Assembly (NCBI GenBank): GCA_914767715.1
Contig: OU612068.1
Location: 24,924,001-24,988,000 of the forward strand
Reading direction: 5' to 3'
Source: Membranipora membranacea
Taxonomy: Eukaryota; Bryozoa; Gymnolaemata; Cheilostomatida; Membraniporidae
DNA length: 64,000 nucleotides
The position numbers and the translations under genes were made by a program. Below the pieces are notes generated by a model that had not been told where the DNA came from, did not search any database, and was given only the letters and a program-made list of their open reading frames with translations. Positions 1-11,640 of the stretch are shown here, piece after piece (position 1 is the first letter of the stretch; each line of letters begins with the position of its first letter).

Positions 1-200
1 CAACCATTGTCTTCGTCGAAGCTCTTTCTTACAAGCCGAATAATATGACAGCATTGTGCTTTGTAGGGTTATATCAACTCCAGACAGTTTTATTACACCT
101 TTCTAAAATCAAAATTCGATTTGCTTGCTTTTTATTCTATTTGCAAAAAATATATATGTTCCGATGACGATTTATGGAATAAATATTTTCAGAAAGCTTT
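1..200. repeat. Dispersed repeat, copy also at 36480-36720
   Basis: The first ~200 bases resemble 36560-36720 in the same orientation. Shared blocks include a phrase meaning 'atatcaactcca' followed by a thymine-rich stretch, 'ttttctaaaa' and 'gatttgct'. The similarity is patchy, as in an old repeat, and no coding content is evident. It lies just downstream of the minus-strand cystine-knot gene. Confidence 0.45.
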
Positions 201-296
201 AGACAGTTTAGCTAAATTCATTATTCTGTGTGTGTGAAAAGAACAGTTAACAGATTTAAGAAAGTGTAGCGAGGTCAATATTCGGTTCAGTTCAGT

Positions 297-302
297 TTTA
301 TT
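297..302 (-). promoter_or_regulatory. Polyadenylation signal AATAAA for cystine-knot gene copy 1
   Basis: AATAAA on the minus strand lies about 105 bases beyond the stop codon of copy 1. The paralogue has the same hexamer about 165 bases past its own stop (33702-33707). Position fits; usage is inferred. Confidence 0.5.
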
Positions 303-405
303 TCAGTTTCACTTATACAATAAAGGCAATTAAGGGCATATAGATATAAAATCAATCTGCTCTATGATTATACTGTTACAGTATAATCATACAGTAGAGC
401 TTGCC

Positions 406-2162
406 TTAGCCCCTGAGTCCATAATGCCATGGGACGCAGCAGCAGCCATGATCTATCTTCACCCAAACCCAGCGAATGTATGGGAATCTGTGTGTGTAGA
501 CAAGAAGTCTTTTCCATGATCTCTCCCTCACACAGCGTCCAAACCACCAATGGAATGATGAAGTCTAAAAAAATATAAAAGGGGTAGGTCACATGCAGGG
601 TCAATTTTTCAGCTTTGTGGGTACACATTGAGGCCAAGACATCAGTACATCAGTACCAGCCACTTTGAAATGCCAAACATTTTTGCCACTTTTAGTTGTG
701 TGTGATTTTAAATGAACTTACTTGACCACTGCACGTACGGTTGAGGCAGCGACACCATCTGACGGACTGAGTGAACCACCCTGGAATCTGTATGACTGCC
801 ACTATCCCATGACCAGGGGCATAAACCCAGTATGGTCTGACTGTGCGGCAAAGTTCTCCACATAAACCAACTCTGCAACAAATAATCCAAATTTGTTTTC
901 TATATTGTATTATGATTATCTTTTAATATCAATAAAATATGATATATCTAAAAACTGGATCCTTTAAATGACAATATTGGATATAGCGTGTGTCAGGATA
1001 TTGAAAATGGTGATAGCTGTCAAATAGACAGCAATTAGCATAATCTTTCATTATCAATCCAAGAATGCGACTTGTTTCCCCAAACTCAACAATATGCCAA
1101 TCCTACTTGGTGCTTTGTTGAAATGTCATTTCCTTGTCAGATACATGCCATCTATACAAAGTCATGTTTTGTGCATGTCATACTATCTTGGGTAACTATA
1201 GATCAAAAACCTACTCTGCATTACCATTTCCTCTGCCAAGAACAAGCCCTGATGATGAGGGTGGTCTCCTAACACCAGCTGGTTCCACTGATTCTGAGGC
1301 TGGTTCAGCAGGGCTTTCACTTATTGCCTAGTAAAAGAAATAGGCATATATTAGAGCTTCTAATTGATGTTTTATGATGTGTCAATTTGGCAGAAAGTGA
1401 ACAACTGAAAAAATTGGGAAATTGGTTAAATATCAGTCGCGCCAATCGAAAACAAAATATAAAAGAAACGGTGGATGCAATTATTTAATCTCCTTACATA
1501 TTAGGATTTTTGATGACCTGAATACTTCCAGTGTCGGTTTATCTATGTTAGTGAGCTAATATTATGATGTCACCTTACTTGGTATGTTTGTGTCTGATTT
1601 TGACTTCGCATCATACGACCTGCACTTGCCATCAATGACTGATGTGACCTAAAAGATTCAGTATTAACATTGTATATTATGCAAGATGTTGTAAAATAAG
1701 TAGAAGTACTACATTTGTTTGGATGGTGGAAAATTGATTAGGGTAAATAATCGATTCTGAATACAATATTGAAATGTGAAGGTGTTGCATTCACTTTTAA
1801 TTTATATCAAGTTGCTTACTGAGGACGAGGCTGAGCCTGGCCACGAGAAGCAGCTGGTGCAGGAGGTTGATAAGAAGATCGATCACAAAATCCAATCCCT
1901 TCAGTGATGTCAAAGTTGCAATTGTCATCTCCTGTCTGTGGTTGCAATAATGATCGCTGCTGCGCAACTGCAAGAGCAGACAAACATGCAACCGCCAACA
2001 ACTACAAAAATATAGTAATAGAGAAAATATAGAGAGATGCTGAGAAATTAGTCTTTCCAGTGGAGAATAGCTTAGGAATTTAAACAAAAATATGATCCAT
2101 GTAATGCTATGCTTGCATGGAAATGTATATCAAGAGCTTACCAGTTTGATTTCAAGGTACAT
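406..2162 (-). CDS. Neurotrophin/Spaetzle-like secreted cystine-knot protein, copy 1 (6 exons)
   Basis: Exons (minus): 2162-2142, 2001-1820, 1648-1579, 1327-1215, 872-722, 564-406; 231 aa, every junction GT-AG and phase-compatible. Residues 1-21 are a signal peptide (MYLEIKLLLAVACLSALAVA). A serine/proline/glutamine-rich pro-region contains RMMR (79-82), a possible furin-type site. The C-terminal half has cysteines at 133, 137, 169, 171, 176, 190 and 220-222. The end, WVWVKIDHGCCCV, resembles the neurotrophin W-x-F-I-R-I-D-x-x-C-V-C-V strand, and the C190 to C220 gap of 29 residues matches Spaetzle/NGF-type knots. The family role would be an extracellular signalling ligand. The last exon is open in another frame too, but only the spliced frame preserves the cysteines. 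IL-17-like is the main alternative. The copy-2 paralogue confirms every exon border. Confidence 0.72.
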
Positions 2163-2240
2163 ATTGAAGACTTTGATGAGTTCCTTGTGTACTTGAGAAC
2201 ATAGACTGCTCAACTGATGATATTCAGGAATCAATCTGCC

Positions 2241-2248
2241 CTTTTATA
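2241..2248 (-). promoter_or_regulatory. TATA box of cystine-knot gene copy 1
   Basis: TATAAAAG on the minus strand, about 80 bases before the ATG at 2162. The paralogue has TATAAAAG at 31521-31528 at the same distance. The following leader, including a shared 'acacaaggaactcatcaaag', is also conserved between the two copies, which supports a common core promoter. Confidence 0.6.
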
Positions 2249-2259
2249 CATCTTGCCCA

Positions 2260-3181
2260 GAATCAAATCTGGCAGAATAAAAGACACTGGCAAATAGCCA
2301 CAAGTTCCTTGCCACATAATCAGTGAAAATTTATGAACTGTGAAAGATGATAAATATGCAGAAGTATTGTCAGTTTGCCAAATGATTTGGTTTCAATGGG
2401 TCGTACACATATGTAAATCCTGATTGGAGACTCGTGCACAGAAATTGCTGTTCGTGATCTCTACTTTATCCTATTCAAGGTAATCGGTGTGGTTTGTACA
2501 GGGGAATTTTCTACATAATGGATTTTTGTTATCAAATAGAACAAATATGAGATAGTAAATTTATGTTTTAATTTTTACACAACCATTTAGCGGCGATTGG
2601 TGACATGTTGTGGTTTGTGTAAGAATCCAGCGATTTTTGTGATGCGAAATAGCCTTCTAATCGGTCCTATTTGGATGACTCTGAATTTCAAGATGTAGAG
2701 GCTAGAGCAAAAAATGGTTTCATAGCAAAGGTGAATGACTATGTCTTGTCATATAAATCCATGAGCAGACTTAATTTTGTGAAGTACTCCTTATTACACA
2801 ATGTCCAGACAGACACATACTATGAAATTTTATCAGTTATTTCTTCAAAAGTTTCACCTCTGGCTGCATTGACAACATGAATACTCAATATTTTCAAAAA
2901 TATATTCATTTTGGCTAATGAAGTATAACCCTTATAGATTCAAGCTATAGGAATCTATCTGCTATCACCTTGTGCGTGGTCGCATTAACAACAATTTTGA
3001 CTACTACAATCTAACCAATAGAAATGGATATAACATCCTTTGATCTTATATTATTACACGAAATGTGTTGTCAAAATACTATAGAGCTGACTTTTGGCAT
3101 CCCGATACCTACAAACACAGAGTTAGGAGTCTAATTTGTGTGAAGGGGGGCGTGAAGCTAGAAAATATACCTTTATGTATT
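2260..3181. other. Intergenic; weak old coding-like remnant
   Basis: No gene with recognisable homology is seen. An open stretch at about 2671-2880 (+) begins DDSEFQDVEARAKNGF and may be the remnant of a transposon protein, but it has no diagnostic motif. The flank at 3182 is the target site of the next MITE. Confidence 0.35.
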
Positions 3182-3189
3182 CCGCAGCA

Positions 3190-3549
3190 CATGGGCGTCA
3201 GAAGGATTTACCAAGGGGTGCTCCTTTTAGCTGTGAAGTAGTTAGTGGCATGTGTAAGCGGGGAGGGTGCGGGAGGGGCGGCCAAGCGGCCTCCTGCCGA
3301 TGGAAATTTTTTGAAATTTGAGACCCAAAAAGAGACATTCTGGTACATAGCAGCCAATTTTTATGGATGAGCAACACCAAGCATGATACCAAAAATATTT
3401 AACAGCAACAGCCTCTTGCCCGGGCCCCGATTGAGAGTTCTAGCGATAAAAGAAAACATTGAGTTCCAATTGTTAAAAATAAAAAAAAATTTTAAACCTC
3501 CCAAGGGGTGCTCAATTGAGCACCCTGAGCACCCCTTCTGACGCCCATG
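3190..3549. mobile_element. hAT-like MITE (360 bp) with 8-bp target duplication
   Basis: Perfect 16-bp terminal inverted repeats, CATGGGCGTCAGAAGG at the left and its complement at the right, are flanked by identical 8-bp copies CCGCAGCA (3182-3189 and 3550-3557). An 8-bp duplication is the hallmark of hAT transposases. Subterminal GGGGTGCTC motifs occur inside both ends. No transposase is encoded. A GC-rich module at 3258-3320 is shared with the MITE at 6011-6425. Confidence 0.85.
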
Positions 3550-3557
3550 CCGCAGCA

Positions 3558-4069
3558 CATATATGAGTTTTATTTTGACTACCTAAGCAGAAATCTTTCA
3601 TATGTGCAATACAGAATTATCCAGGGCAAATTAAAACTTAAACTCAACAGAAATTGTTGTCTGAGTTTGATGTAGTTTTGTCAAGTCGTGTGAGGTTATG
3701 GTGGCAGAAAAGAGTCTTTAATCACCCTCGCTTAGCTGGGACTGATCAAGTTTATAGTTTTGACAAGATACCAGAGAGAAGTGAGCATGTATATGTTGTA
3801 ACACCCGCAAAGCCAAGGATCTATTTTGGATTAAACTACAAAAAAAACATGAATTCCACTTCTAGACTTTTTCTGTCGTATACTATGCTTATTTGACTTA
3901 CACTTATCCTGTTTCTGGCATGGTCACTTGTAAATACGGTGCAAGTTATTCAGTGTGTGGAAATAATTACATCGAACTTGAATTTGCGATCTCATCAAAC
4001 CAGGAAATGGGTCAAGCAATTTTCCTCACTACTCCTATAATTGAGGTTGTTTTCTTATTCAATGTGCAA
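3558..4069 (+). other. Unassigned sequence with short open stretches
   Basis: Open stretches at 3654-3896 and 3893-4141 have no recognised domain. The sequence surrounding the MITE insertion reads as one older block, perhaps a decayed transposon. I do not call a gene. Confidence 0.3.
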
Positions 4070-4740
4070 GTAAATGGAAATAAAGACATTATACAAAGTA
4101 ATTTGTCAACTCATCAAGTTAAAAACAAGGAAAATGATTAAACCATTAATCCCTACCTAATCAGGAAATCAGGTTGTGTGTTTTTATTTAATGTGCTTTC
4201 TACACTCTAAAGGGCCAATGGGAATTCACCACAATAGACCATTTTGTGACCAACCTTGCACATTATAAGCTTTGAACTACACAAAAAAATTCCAAACACA
4301 TAAACAGGTAGTATAGCATGGTACCTCGATCTTTTGGCTTTCATTGGTGACAATGCTATCCAATAGATGGTTTGAAGCATTCATCAAAGGTTATCCTGTT
4401 ACAAGTAAATGGAACTAAAGACATTATACAAAGTAATTTGTCAACTCATCAAGTTAAAAACAAGGAAAATGATTAAACCATTAATCACTACCTAATCAGG
4501 AAATCAGGTTGTGTGTTTTTATTTAATGTGCTTTCTACACTCTAAAGGGCCAATGGGAACTCACCATAATAGACCTTTTTGTGACCCACCTTGCACATTA
4601 TTAGCTTTGAACTACACAAAAAGATTCAAAACACATAAACAGGTAGTATAGCATGGTACCTCGATCTTTTGGCTTTCATTGGTGACAATTCTATCCAATA
4701 GATGGTTTGAAGCATTCATCAAAGGTTGTCCTGTTACAAC
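4070..4740. repeat. Tandem duplication (2 x 335 bp) of a dispersed repeat
   Basis: Two head-to-tail units of about 335 bases: the phrase 'gtaaatgga..taaagacatt' starts near 4072 and again near 4407, and 'accattaat.cctaatcagg' near 4142 and 4477. Units differ by few substitutions, so the duplication is recent. The unit is the reverse orientation of the repeat at 6.8-7.7 and 28.2-31.2 kb, and a diverged copy lies at 51120-51480. Confidence 0.8.
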
Positions 4741-6002
4741 TCAGAGGGGAATGGATAATAACTCATAACGCATCACGGTATTCTGTTATAATGACTCCTG
4801 CTATAGCAAATTTCAACTTTGAACATGATTTAAATTACAGGCATAGGTAAACTATCAATGGTCACTAGAATTAGCAAGGGTGACTGAATTCCTTTGTCAT
4901 TTCTGTAAACATAGTTGTCAAATGAAATTGGTTTACCAGCTTTAAAGTATTAGTATATGTGCATGCATATAGAATGTCATTGGTGATTTGTATTTATTTA
5001 ATTGAAATTATCAAAATTGTCATTCCAGCAAATATATCTAGATTTCTCAACCTGTTGACAATTTTCTAGCTAATTATTATTACCCGCTTAGTAATTTTCC
5101 CAATCTCCCAGACAGAGACGGGCACGCTGTCATGGTGTAAAGAAGTTAAGTTACCGCTCTTATATTGCATACTGCAGACAAGTGACAAAGCAATACTGCT
5201 GAACTTTTGTGTGTATCATTAACAGCCTGGATCTAACTTAATAAATTGCAACATTGCGACGGCCATAAGTAAGTCTCGCAGAAAAGGTATATTGGTGTTT
5301 TCCTCTTGCAGGGAATGGTTTGTATTGCTCAAATAACTTTAGGCAGCTGCATAGCAGGCATTTATTTCCTCCTACAATATCAGATGCTCACATGTCACAA
5401 CCATGTATATGCTGAATTTCCTTTCATAGATGAAGAGAGATAATCTCACTGTATCTAAACAGCCTGCAGAAATCTTCTGTTCAGTTTGACAGACCATGGC
5501 ATGGTTTGAGAGACCATATTTTTCCTCTAAATGTTCCAAACAAAACACTTGACAGTACGATTTCAATCGAATTTATTCTCTACCCTTTACTTTACGCAGC
5601 ATCACTAAACGATTTTCTTTCAAGAAAGCCTTATTTCAATATTACACGCTACACTGTTAATCGATATCAATGCAATCATATTTTTAGGTCAACCTCTTTT
5701 GTAATGGCACTTTTGAGAATCATTTTCTGAAAATTTTATAATGCCAATAAACTTTTTTTTGTTTAAAATGGCATTCTGGTTGGTCAAATTCAACAACAAG
5801 CAAAAGGATAAAGATAAATGGGAAAAATAGAGAATAGGCAATGGTGAACTGGGTGTAAAAGCAAGAGAAAGATAATACCATGTGTATTAAATTTGTTCTC
5901 CTTGATTCAAATGACAGGGATAGCTCAAAATTACTAAAAAAAAGAAAGAAAGAAAAAATATTTGGTGACGGTAGTGGTAACAACATAGTCTATCATATAA
6001 CC
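4741..6002. other. Intergenic, nothing recognised
   Basis: AT-rich sequence with short chance open frames on both strands. No splice-compatible exon set, repeat boundary or RNA gene was recognised. Confidence 0.4.
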
Positions 6003-6010
6003 ATATAACA

Positions 6011-6425
6011 CAGGGGCGTATATTCTAAAAAATTTCACTCACTGACTTTTTAGAGATGAGCGTAATGATCGGGCGCAGCCCGATCCACACGCCGTAGGCG
6101 TGGCGGGGAGGGTGTGGGAGGGGCGCTTAAGCGCGCTCCCACCACGGAAATTTTTGCATATCGGTAGCAAAATAGTGCAAGCAGAGAGGTATTTCAATAG
6201 CTCACTGAGCTGTTGGGTACTTTCAGAAAACAACTCAATAGCAGTAGAAGATTACGGTAAAAATGCTCCAGTTATAAAGCACCCATTTGAAAAAAAACTG
6301 ACCTTGTTGGGATTCGAACCCACAACAATCTGATTAACAGTGATTATAAGGCAGACGCTCTAAACACTGAGCTTTTCAGCCATTCACGGAAGTCCGTGGG
6401 CCGTGAGTGCTAATATACGCCACTG
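6011..6425 (-). mobile_element. hAT-like MITE carrying a tRNA-like sequence (415 bp)
   Basis: Terminal inverted repeats CAGGGGCGTATATT (left) and CAGTGGCGTATATTAGC (right, reverse strand) are flanked by identical 8-bp duplications ATATAACA (6003-6010 and 6426-6433). Inside, on the minus strand near 6382-6300, is a tRNA-like segment with an A-box-like GCTCAGTGTTTAGAGCG and a B-box-like GGGTTCGAATCCC. GC-rich hairpins lie at 6068-6140. A second copy begins at 50329 and resumes at about 51005. No transposase is present, so mobilisation in trans is inferred. Confidence 0.8.
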
Positions 6426-6839
6426 ATATAACATGATTGTAAGGGCCTCTACGAGAGAACAAGTTTGTGGTCATAAAAGAGATATCCAGCTGCAAAATGC
6501 CAACGTTTTCTGAATTTCACTTTCAATATTTACAGCTCAGCGTAAATCTAATTTGCATTTTTTTGTTTTCCAGTTGTCATCCAAGCCCAAAATCATCTGT
6601 CTTAGATATTAGGTGGAACGTTTAAACCTACGCTAAGTACTTCTTGTTTTGCCCTGTACCTGCATGTTTCATCGGATAATTTCAAATATAAAAATACATA
6701 CTACATACTACAATTTTTTGAGTCTGGATGTTTCTCATAATTCCCTGGGTTGTTGGAAAAACGCCAATAGCAACAGATCATAAGATTTTGGTTACGTACT
6801 CATAACACACATTACCGTGATTTTTCGATGAATAAAAGT

Positions 6840-7690
6840 TTTTTATTACAGCTCATTCAAGGAATTTGAGTAACTGGTACACAGTGTTTCGTTGATGAAG
6901 AAGCCCACCTACCTCTTCCCAGTAACAGGCCAGCCTTGCCTCTTAATACTATTAGACAGAATTTGAGACAAATTAAAGCCGATTACTCATATATGGTCAA
7001 CTTGGGTGAATGCTGATTGGCCCTTAACAGTTCACCCTGCGCACTAAAATGTAATAAATGTAACAGATTTCCTGATTAGGTAGTGATAAATGGTTATTAT
7101 CCTTTTCCTTGATTGATTATATGACAGATTACTTTGTTTAATGTGATTTTTTACATTCACACATTCAAATATGAATGTTTATGAGCTTAGGGTTGATATC
7201 TGAGTGTGAAATCATGGAGTATTCACCAGTGAATAAACATACAAGTAGAGCAAAGCACCCTATCAGGAAAGACACTACATGTGTGGCGTGTGTTTTCAAA
7301 TGAACTCTGGTTTCACTGCCCTTTCAAAACACATGCATACTTGTCAGAGAAGGTATACTCCAAATCAAGGGCGGTGGAACAAGACTCACTTTGTGTTTAG
7401 ACGGCCATCAAAGTCCATTCATATCACCGCACTAAACTGGTTCCTAAAATTTGCCACAATTCATCAAATTTCTTAACGAGTGCAATTCTTTATCACCAAA
7501 TTTGATTAATTCAACTAACAATTTGGGGAATATAATGCTGCTATACTTGACGCCTGGTTGCAATTGCTTTAAATGCCAGCCAGAGTTAATCTGGGGAACT
7601 TACCATGCGAATAACTCAGTGGCCTGCAGCCAGATATAAACAGAGGACACTGCTGTGCGAGGGGGTAATTTCATATAAACTGGGATACTC
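6840..7690 (+). repeat. Dispersed repeat family R1 copy
   Basis: Shares ordered blocks with 28470-29500 and 30460-31240: 'ttacag.tcattcaagga', a 'ggtac.cagtgtt' block, 'cctgat.aggtagtgat', 'atgagctta' and 'aagtagagcaaag'. No intact coding frame or terminal repeats are visible, so the element class is unknown. Scattered open frames differ between copies. Confidence 0.65.
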
Positions 7691-7841
7691 CGCTATTGCA
7701 GCAGATTTTTGGTTGAGGGTGAGCAATCACCGTCTATTTTCACAGTTTCTCTCAGCTTGGCTGCCTGGCAAAAAGGAGCCTGCTAGGTATTTTGAACATA
7801 TTGTCAATATCATTTCAGCAGTTTATTATATTCACCCTAGA

Positions 7842-7890
7842 TAAGGGGTGCTCAAACTTTTTAGCCAGTTAAGTGGGCCACTTCATTCAT
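7842..7890 (+). mobile_element. hAT-type terminal sequence fragment
   Basis: The stretch around AAGGGGTGCTCAAACTTTTT followed by a GTGGGCCA block resembles the terminal repeat typical of hAT elements. A similar end in reverse orientation is at 28150-28205. No partner end or duplication was found for either. Confidence 0.4.
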
Positions 7891-7989
7891 TCATCATTTA
7901 TTACAGTTTCATGTTTGAGAAATATTTTGGTTTCGCTGAGCAATAAAAGTTATGGTGTAAACATTAAAAAGTTTTGGTCTGGTTGGTTT

Positions 7990-9015
7990 TAAAAATTGAA
8001 AAAAAAAATAAACAGTAAGAATTATCACTAGTTGGCTAAAAAAGTATACTATTTAACTTCCGCACACATAGGGATCGGAAACAGTTTGTATGTTTACCCT
8101 CGCTTTGATTGCTCTGTATCGACCAGACAGAAGTTTATCGAATGTAAATACTGGGTCAGCGTGGTCAGTAGCTACGAATCTGAGGCATCTTGTTCTCATC
8201 ACTTTTTCGTATATTGCCTCAATGGTGTCAAACTTGCAGCTACCTAGATAGCCTGCAAGGCTTATAACTTTATTGAGCGATTTCCTAGATGACGAGGATA
8301 AGTGGCCATATAGAGTGCTAAGGTGGTACAAAAATATACATTCAATAAAAGTAGTATAGCATTGCATTCTAAGAGGCACAGCTATATGCATTGAATACAG
8401 CTTTTTCATGATGTAAAGTCTCTTGCGGGCTTTCTTTATGACTTCGATGGAATGTTCTTGGAACTTAAGCTTTTTGTCAATAATAGTGCCTAAATATTTA
8501 AAACTGTCAAACTGCTCTACATTATTACCATCGATAACTAACCTATCATGTACAGGATTGTCTCTAAGATTGCACAATACAAGCTCCTTTGTCTTTGACA
8601 CATTCAAAAATGGATCATTATCATGACACCAACCAGCCAAATCTTGGGCAGCATTACCCATACATGAAACATCACTTCTCGACAAAAGCTCAATCATACT
8701 GTGTCGTCAGCATTTTTAATCAGATGAAAGTTACCAGAGCTAGGCTTAGGCATATGCTGTACATATATTGAAAAAAGAAGGGGACTGATAACTCAACCTT
8801 GTGGAGTTCCGACAGAGGTAGTTAGTGCAGATGAGAGGCCCTGTTCAGTGAGAACCTTCTGAGAGCGGTTTGTCATAAAGTCATATACAAGGTTGAGTAT
8901 TGCGGGATTCAGACTGGTTTCCTTAGCACTGTAGGCACCAATGAGTGTATTCAACAAGACTTGATGCGTGTTTTGGCCATGAGTAACTTTCAGCCTATAT
9001 AAACCAGTTGCTACG
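7990..9015 (-). mobile_element. Rex/L2-type LINE, 3' part of reverse transcriptase ORF
   Basis: Minus-strand reading at about 8999-8701 and the open frame 8697-8053 hold an RT palm end and thumb: GTPQG with an in-frame stop, a degenerate NADDT box in place of YADD, then KYLGTIIDKKLKF and a C-terminal thumb typical of Rex/L2-group LINEs. It is 5'-truncated, inactive and fused directly to a different LINE at about 9015. The 3' end is T/A-rich near 7990-8050. Confidence 0.7.
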
Positions 9016-11640
9016 GGTGACTTTTAATATGGGCAAGTGGGCCATCTAAAAATGACAAGTGCAGTTTTGTGCTTGTTAAGGAGATCATTGATAGCAAGAT
9101 TGAATAAGATTGGACCTGGAACACTTCCTTGGGGTACTCCACATGTAATCGGTAGTGCACTGGACTGATCATGATCAACTTTCATGATTTGGGTTCGATG
9201 TGAAAGATAGGATGTAAATAATTTTGTTGTTGACTCTGCAAAACTTAGTTGCTTTAGAGTGTGGATGAGTTGTCCATGATTTATAGTGTCAAATGCTTTA
9301 CGTACGTCCAAAGAGAGTGCACCTATGAAATCCGGTTGAGGGTTGTCTAGCGTTGTTCTCCAACTTTGTAAAAAATAAAGTAGTAACTGTTCACTGGAAT
9401 GGCGCTTACGAAAACCGAATTGTCGATCTGAGAGTATTCCATGTGTTTCGATAAAGGTCATAATTTGATTTTTCATATCTAGCTCAAACACCTTTGATAT
9501 GATTTGCAGACTGAAAATTGGTCTGTAATTGCAAGGGTCTGTTTTATCGCCCTTCTTAAAGAATGGGGTGACCAGGGCTGTTTTTAGGCAGTCAGGGAAT
9601 ATTGATTTCTTGTAGCATTTGTTAATGATCAGGGCTATGGGAAGAGCTAATAGGTCTGCAACAGTTTGGTACAGGGAAGCTGGAAACATGGTCAAGCCAC
9701 CACGTTTATTTGGTTTGAGGGACTTTATCAGTTTGTAGATTGTTTCGCTCTCAACATATGTGAAAGAGAAACTTGGACCATGGAAAAGGTCAGGTTTTGG
9801 ATCGATCTTAGGAATAATTGTCCAGCGACCGTGGTGAAATATCTATTAAGGGCATTTGCCTTGTCAGAGTTTGAGGTGTAGGTAGAGTTTTGATAGCTAA
9901 TTTTCTCGATTTTATCAGAGGATTTCTTCTTTCCTGTCAGTGATTTCAGGCAGGTGAAAAAACTTTTTTCATCTTTAGATAACAAGTCATTTATAAAGTC
10001 TTTCTTAGCATTCCTAATTTTATTTGTAACAAAGTTTCGAAACTTGTTGAACTGTTTGACTTGCGCTGTAGCTGGATTAGGTATATCCTTGAATACCCTC
10101 TTGTGAAATTTGTTTCTTAAATTAATGAGATGCTGAATATCAGGGAAAAGCCACTGGTTTTTAGCCCCTCGCACTCTTTTTGTTTTAATTGGAGCATGCT
10201 TGTCAATCAGGTCAGAGATAAAGTTTTCAATATTTTCCATGTGGTGATGCAATGATTTGTTCATGTCAGTTGCTGTTTGCAGTAGTGGAAGTTTCGAACA
10301 GTCATTATAAAATTCCTCATGATTAATGCTGTGAATATTTCTGGTTCTAATTAGTTTGCGTGGCTGTTTTATAGCATGATGTTGATTAATTACTAAGTAT
10401 GTGGCATAGTGATCAGATATTGATCTATCGCATGTCAGGATCTTGCAACTACTAATGCTAATGTCACTGTTCACATAGTTGTGGTCTAATAAGCTTTCTC
10501 TCCCTAAATGGCTAATGTATGAAATCCCATTAACTTGATGTAATAGCCCTGCAGACATGAAGCTCTGCTCTAAATGTGTTTTTTTCGTTTGATGAGGAAT
10601 TCCAATTAATATTAAAATCTCCTAGTAATATAAATTTATGGCCAACATATTAGTTTTGATGTAGAATTGAGCTCATCATTGTAGTGAATTCTGTTTTGTT
10701 AGCATCAGGGGGAAGTTGAATTGATCTGATGATGTAGCCGTGTTGGTTGTTTGTGGAAGGTATTTTTACCCAAACCGAGTCACAAAATTTGGACAGTTTA
10801 ACACTTAATTGACTTATTATTTAGAATTTATATGAAGATTTTACAAAGAGCGCAGCACCACCTCCCCGGGTTTTGGTTGTAGGTTTTCTGTCACATCTAG
10901 CTATTGAGAATCCAGGCAAGTCAATAAGACTATCTGGAATATCAGGAGTGAGCCATGTTTCAGAAACAGAAAAAATGTCGGTTGACTTAAAAAGATTGAG
11001 GCTTTCATAATAAAACATCTTTTTATATAATGACCTTACGTTGTGATGTAGAAGTCTCAAATTGTTGCTGGATGCAGGCTTCATGTCAGATAGGGAGCTA
11101 ATAGTATTCCATATGCGGTTATGGTAGCAGAGACTTTGTTCATAAATGTTAGACGAGTTTATTGATGCTTGGTTTGTTACGCTTAGATTAGCCATTGTAG
11201 GTCCTGGGAGGTAAGAAGTACGGTTTCTCTACTTGAAACAAAAGCTGATGCTTATTAAAGGTAATGCCGTTTGCCAGTGTATTTCCTAGCTGTGTTTCAT
11301 CATTGAAGTTTACTTTTACAGTTCGTTGATGGTTAGTGCCATCTTTGGTCCTCATTCGGTACACTGTAGCGTCTTTAAATACTGTTTTGACCTCTTGTAG
11401 GAGGTCTTCATTGATTATGTAAATGGGAACATCTTTGATGATGCCAACATGTTGGCTCGGTTGAATGGGTCGTCTGGCTGATGAGCCTCCAAGTGCTATA
11501 GCTTCCCATTTTTTTTATTATTATTATCTACTTGTTGAGGTTTAGTTATCTGTATTATGAATTTTGGGTCTGCCGAGTTGAACTTGTATCGCTTGATAAA
11601 GTCAATCATCGTTGGTCTGTTTAATTTGCCGATCGCTTTT
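9016..11640 (-). mobile_element. CR1/L2-group LINE (ORF1 tail, endonuclease, partial RT), degraded
   Basis: Minus strand. An ORF1 remnant (about 11640-11190) ends within the ATG of ORF2 (ATGGCTAA overlap at 11195). ORF2 shows an endonuclease start (HHNVRSL, then SETWL), a mid-domain GDFNINW near 10600 disrupted by frameshifts, a SDHY motif near 10410, and an RT with NYRPI, DVRKAFDTINHG and GVPQGSVPGP (9024-9695). It stops where the YADD box should be and abuts another LINE. Non-functional. Confidence 0.85.

Noticed and set aside
368-637. Reading the last exon of ligand copy 1 as an 89-residue protein
   Set aside because: That frame lacks the cysteine pattern. The spliced frame is supported by phase, by the paralogue and by the CCC ending.
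406-2162. IL-17 family as the first choice for the ligand
   Set aside because: The CxCxxxxC and terminal CxC fit superficially, but the ending W-V-K-[IV]-D before the cysteines and the 29-residue spacing fit neurotrophin/Spaetzle better. Kept as an alternative.
6300-6385. A tRNA gene on the minus strand
   Set aside because: It has A- and B-box-like motifs but no convincing acceptor and anticodon stems, and it lies inside a MITE with a sister copy.
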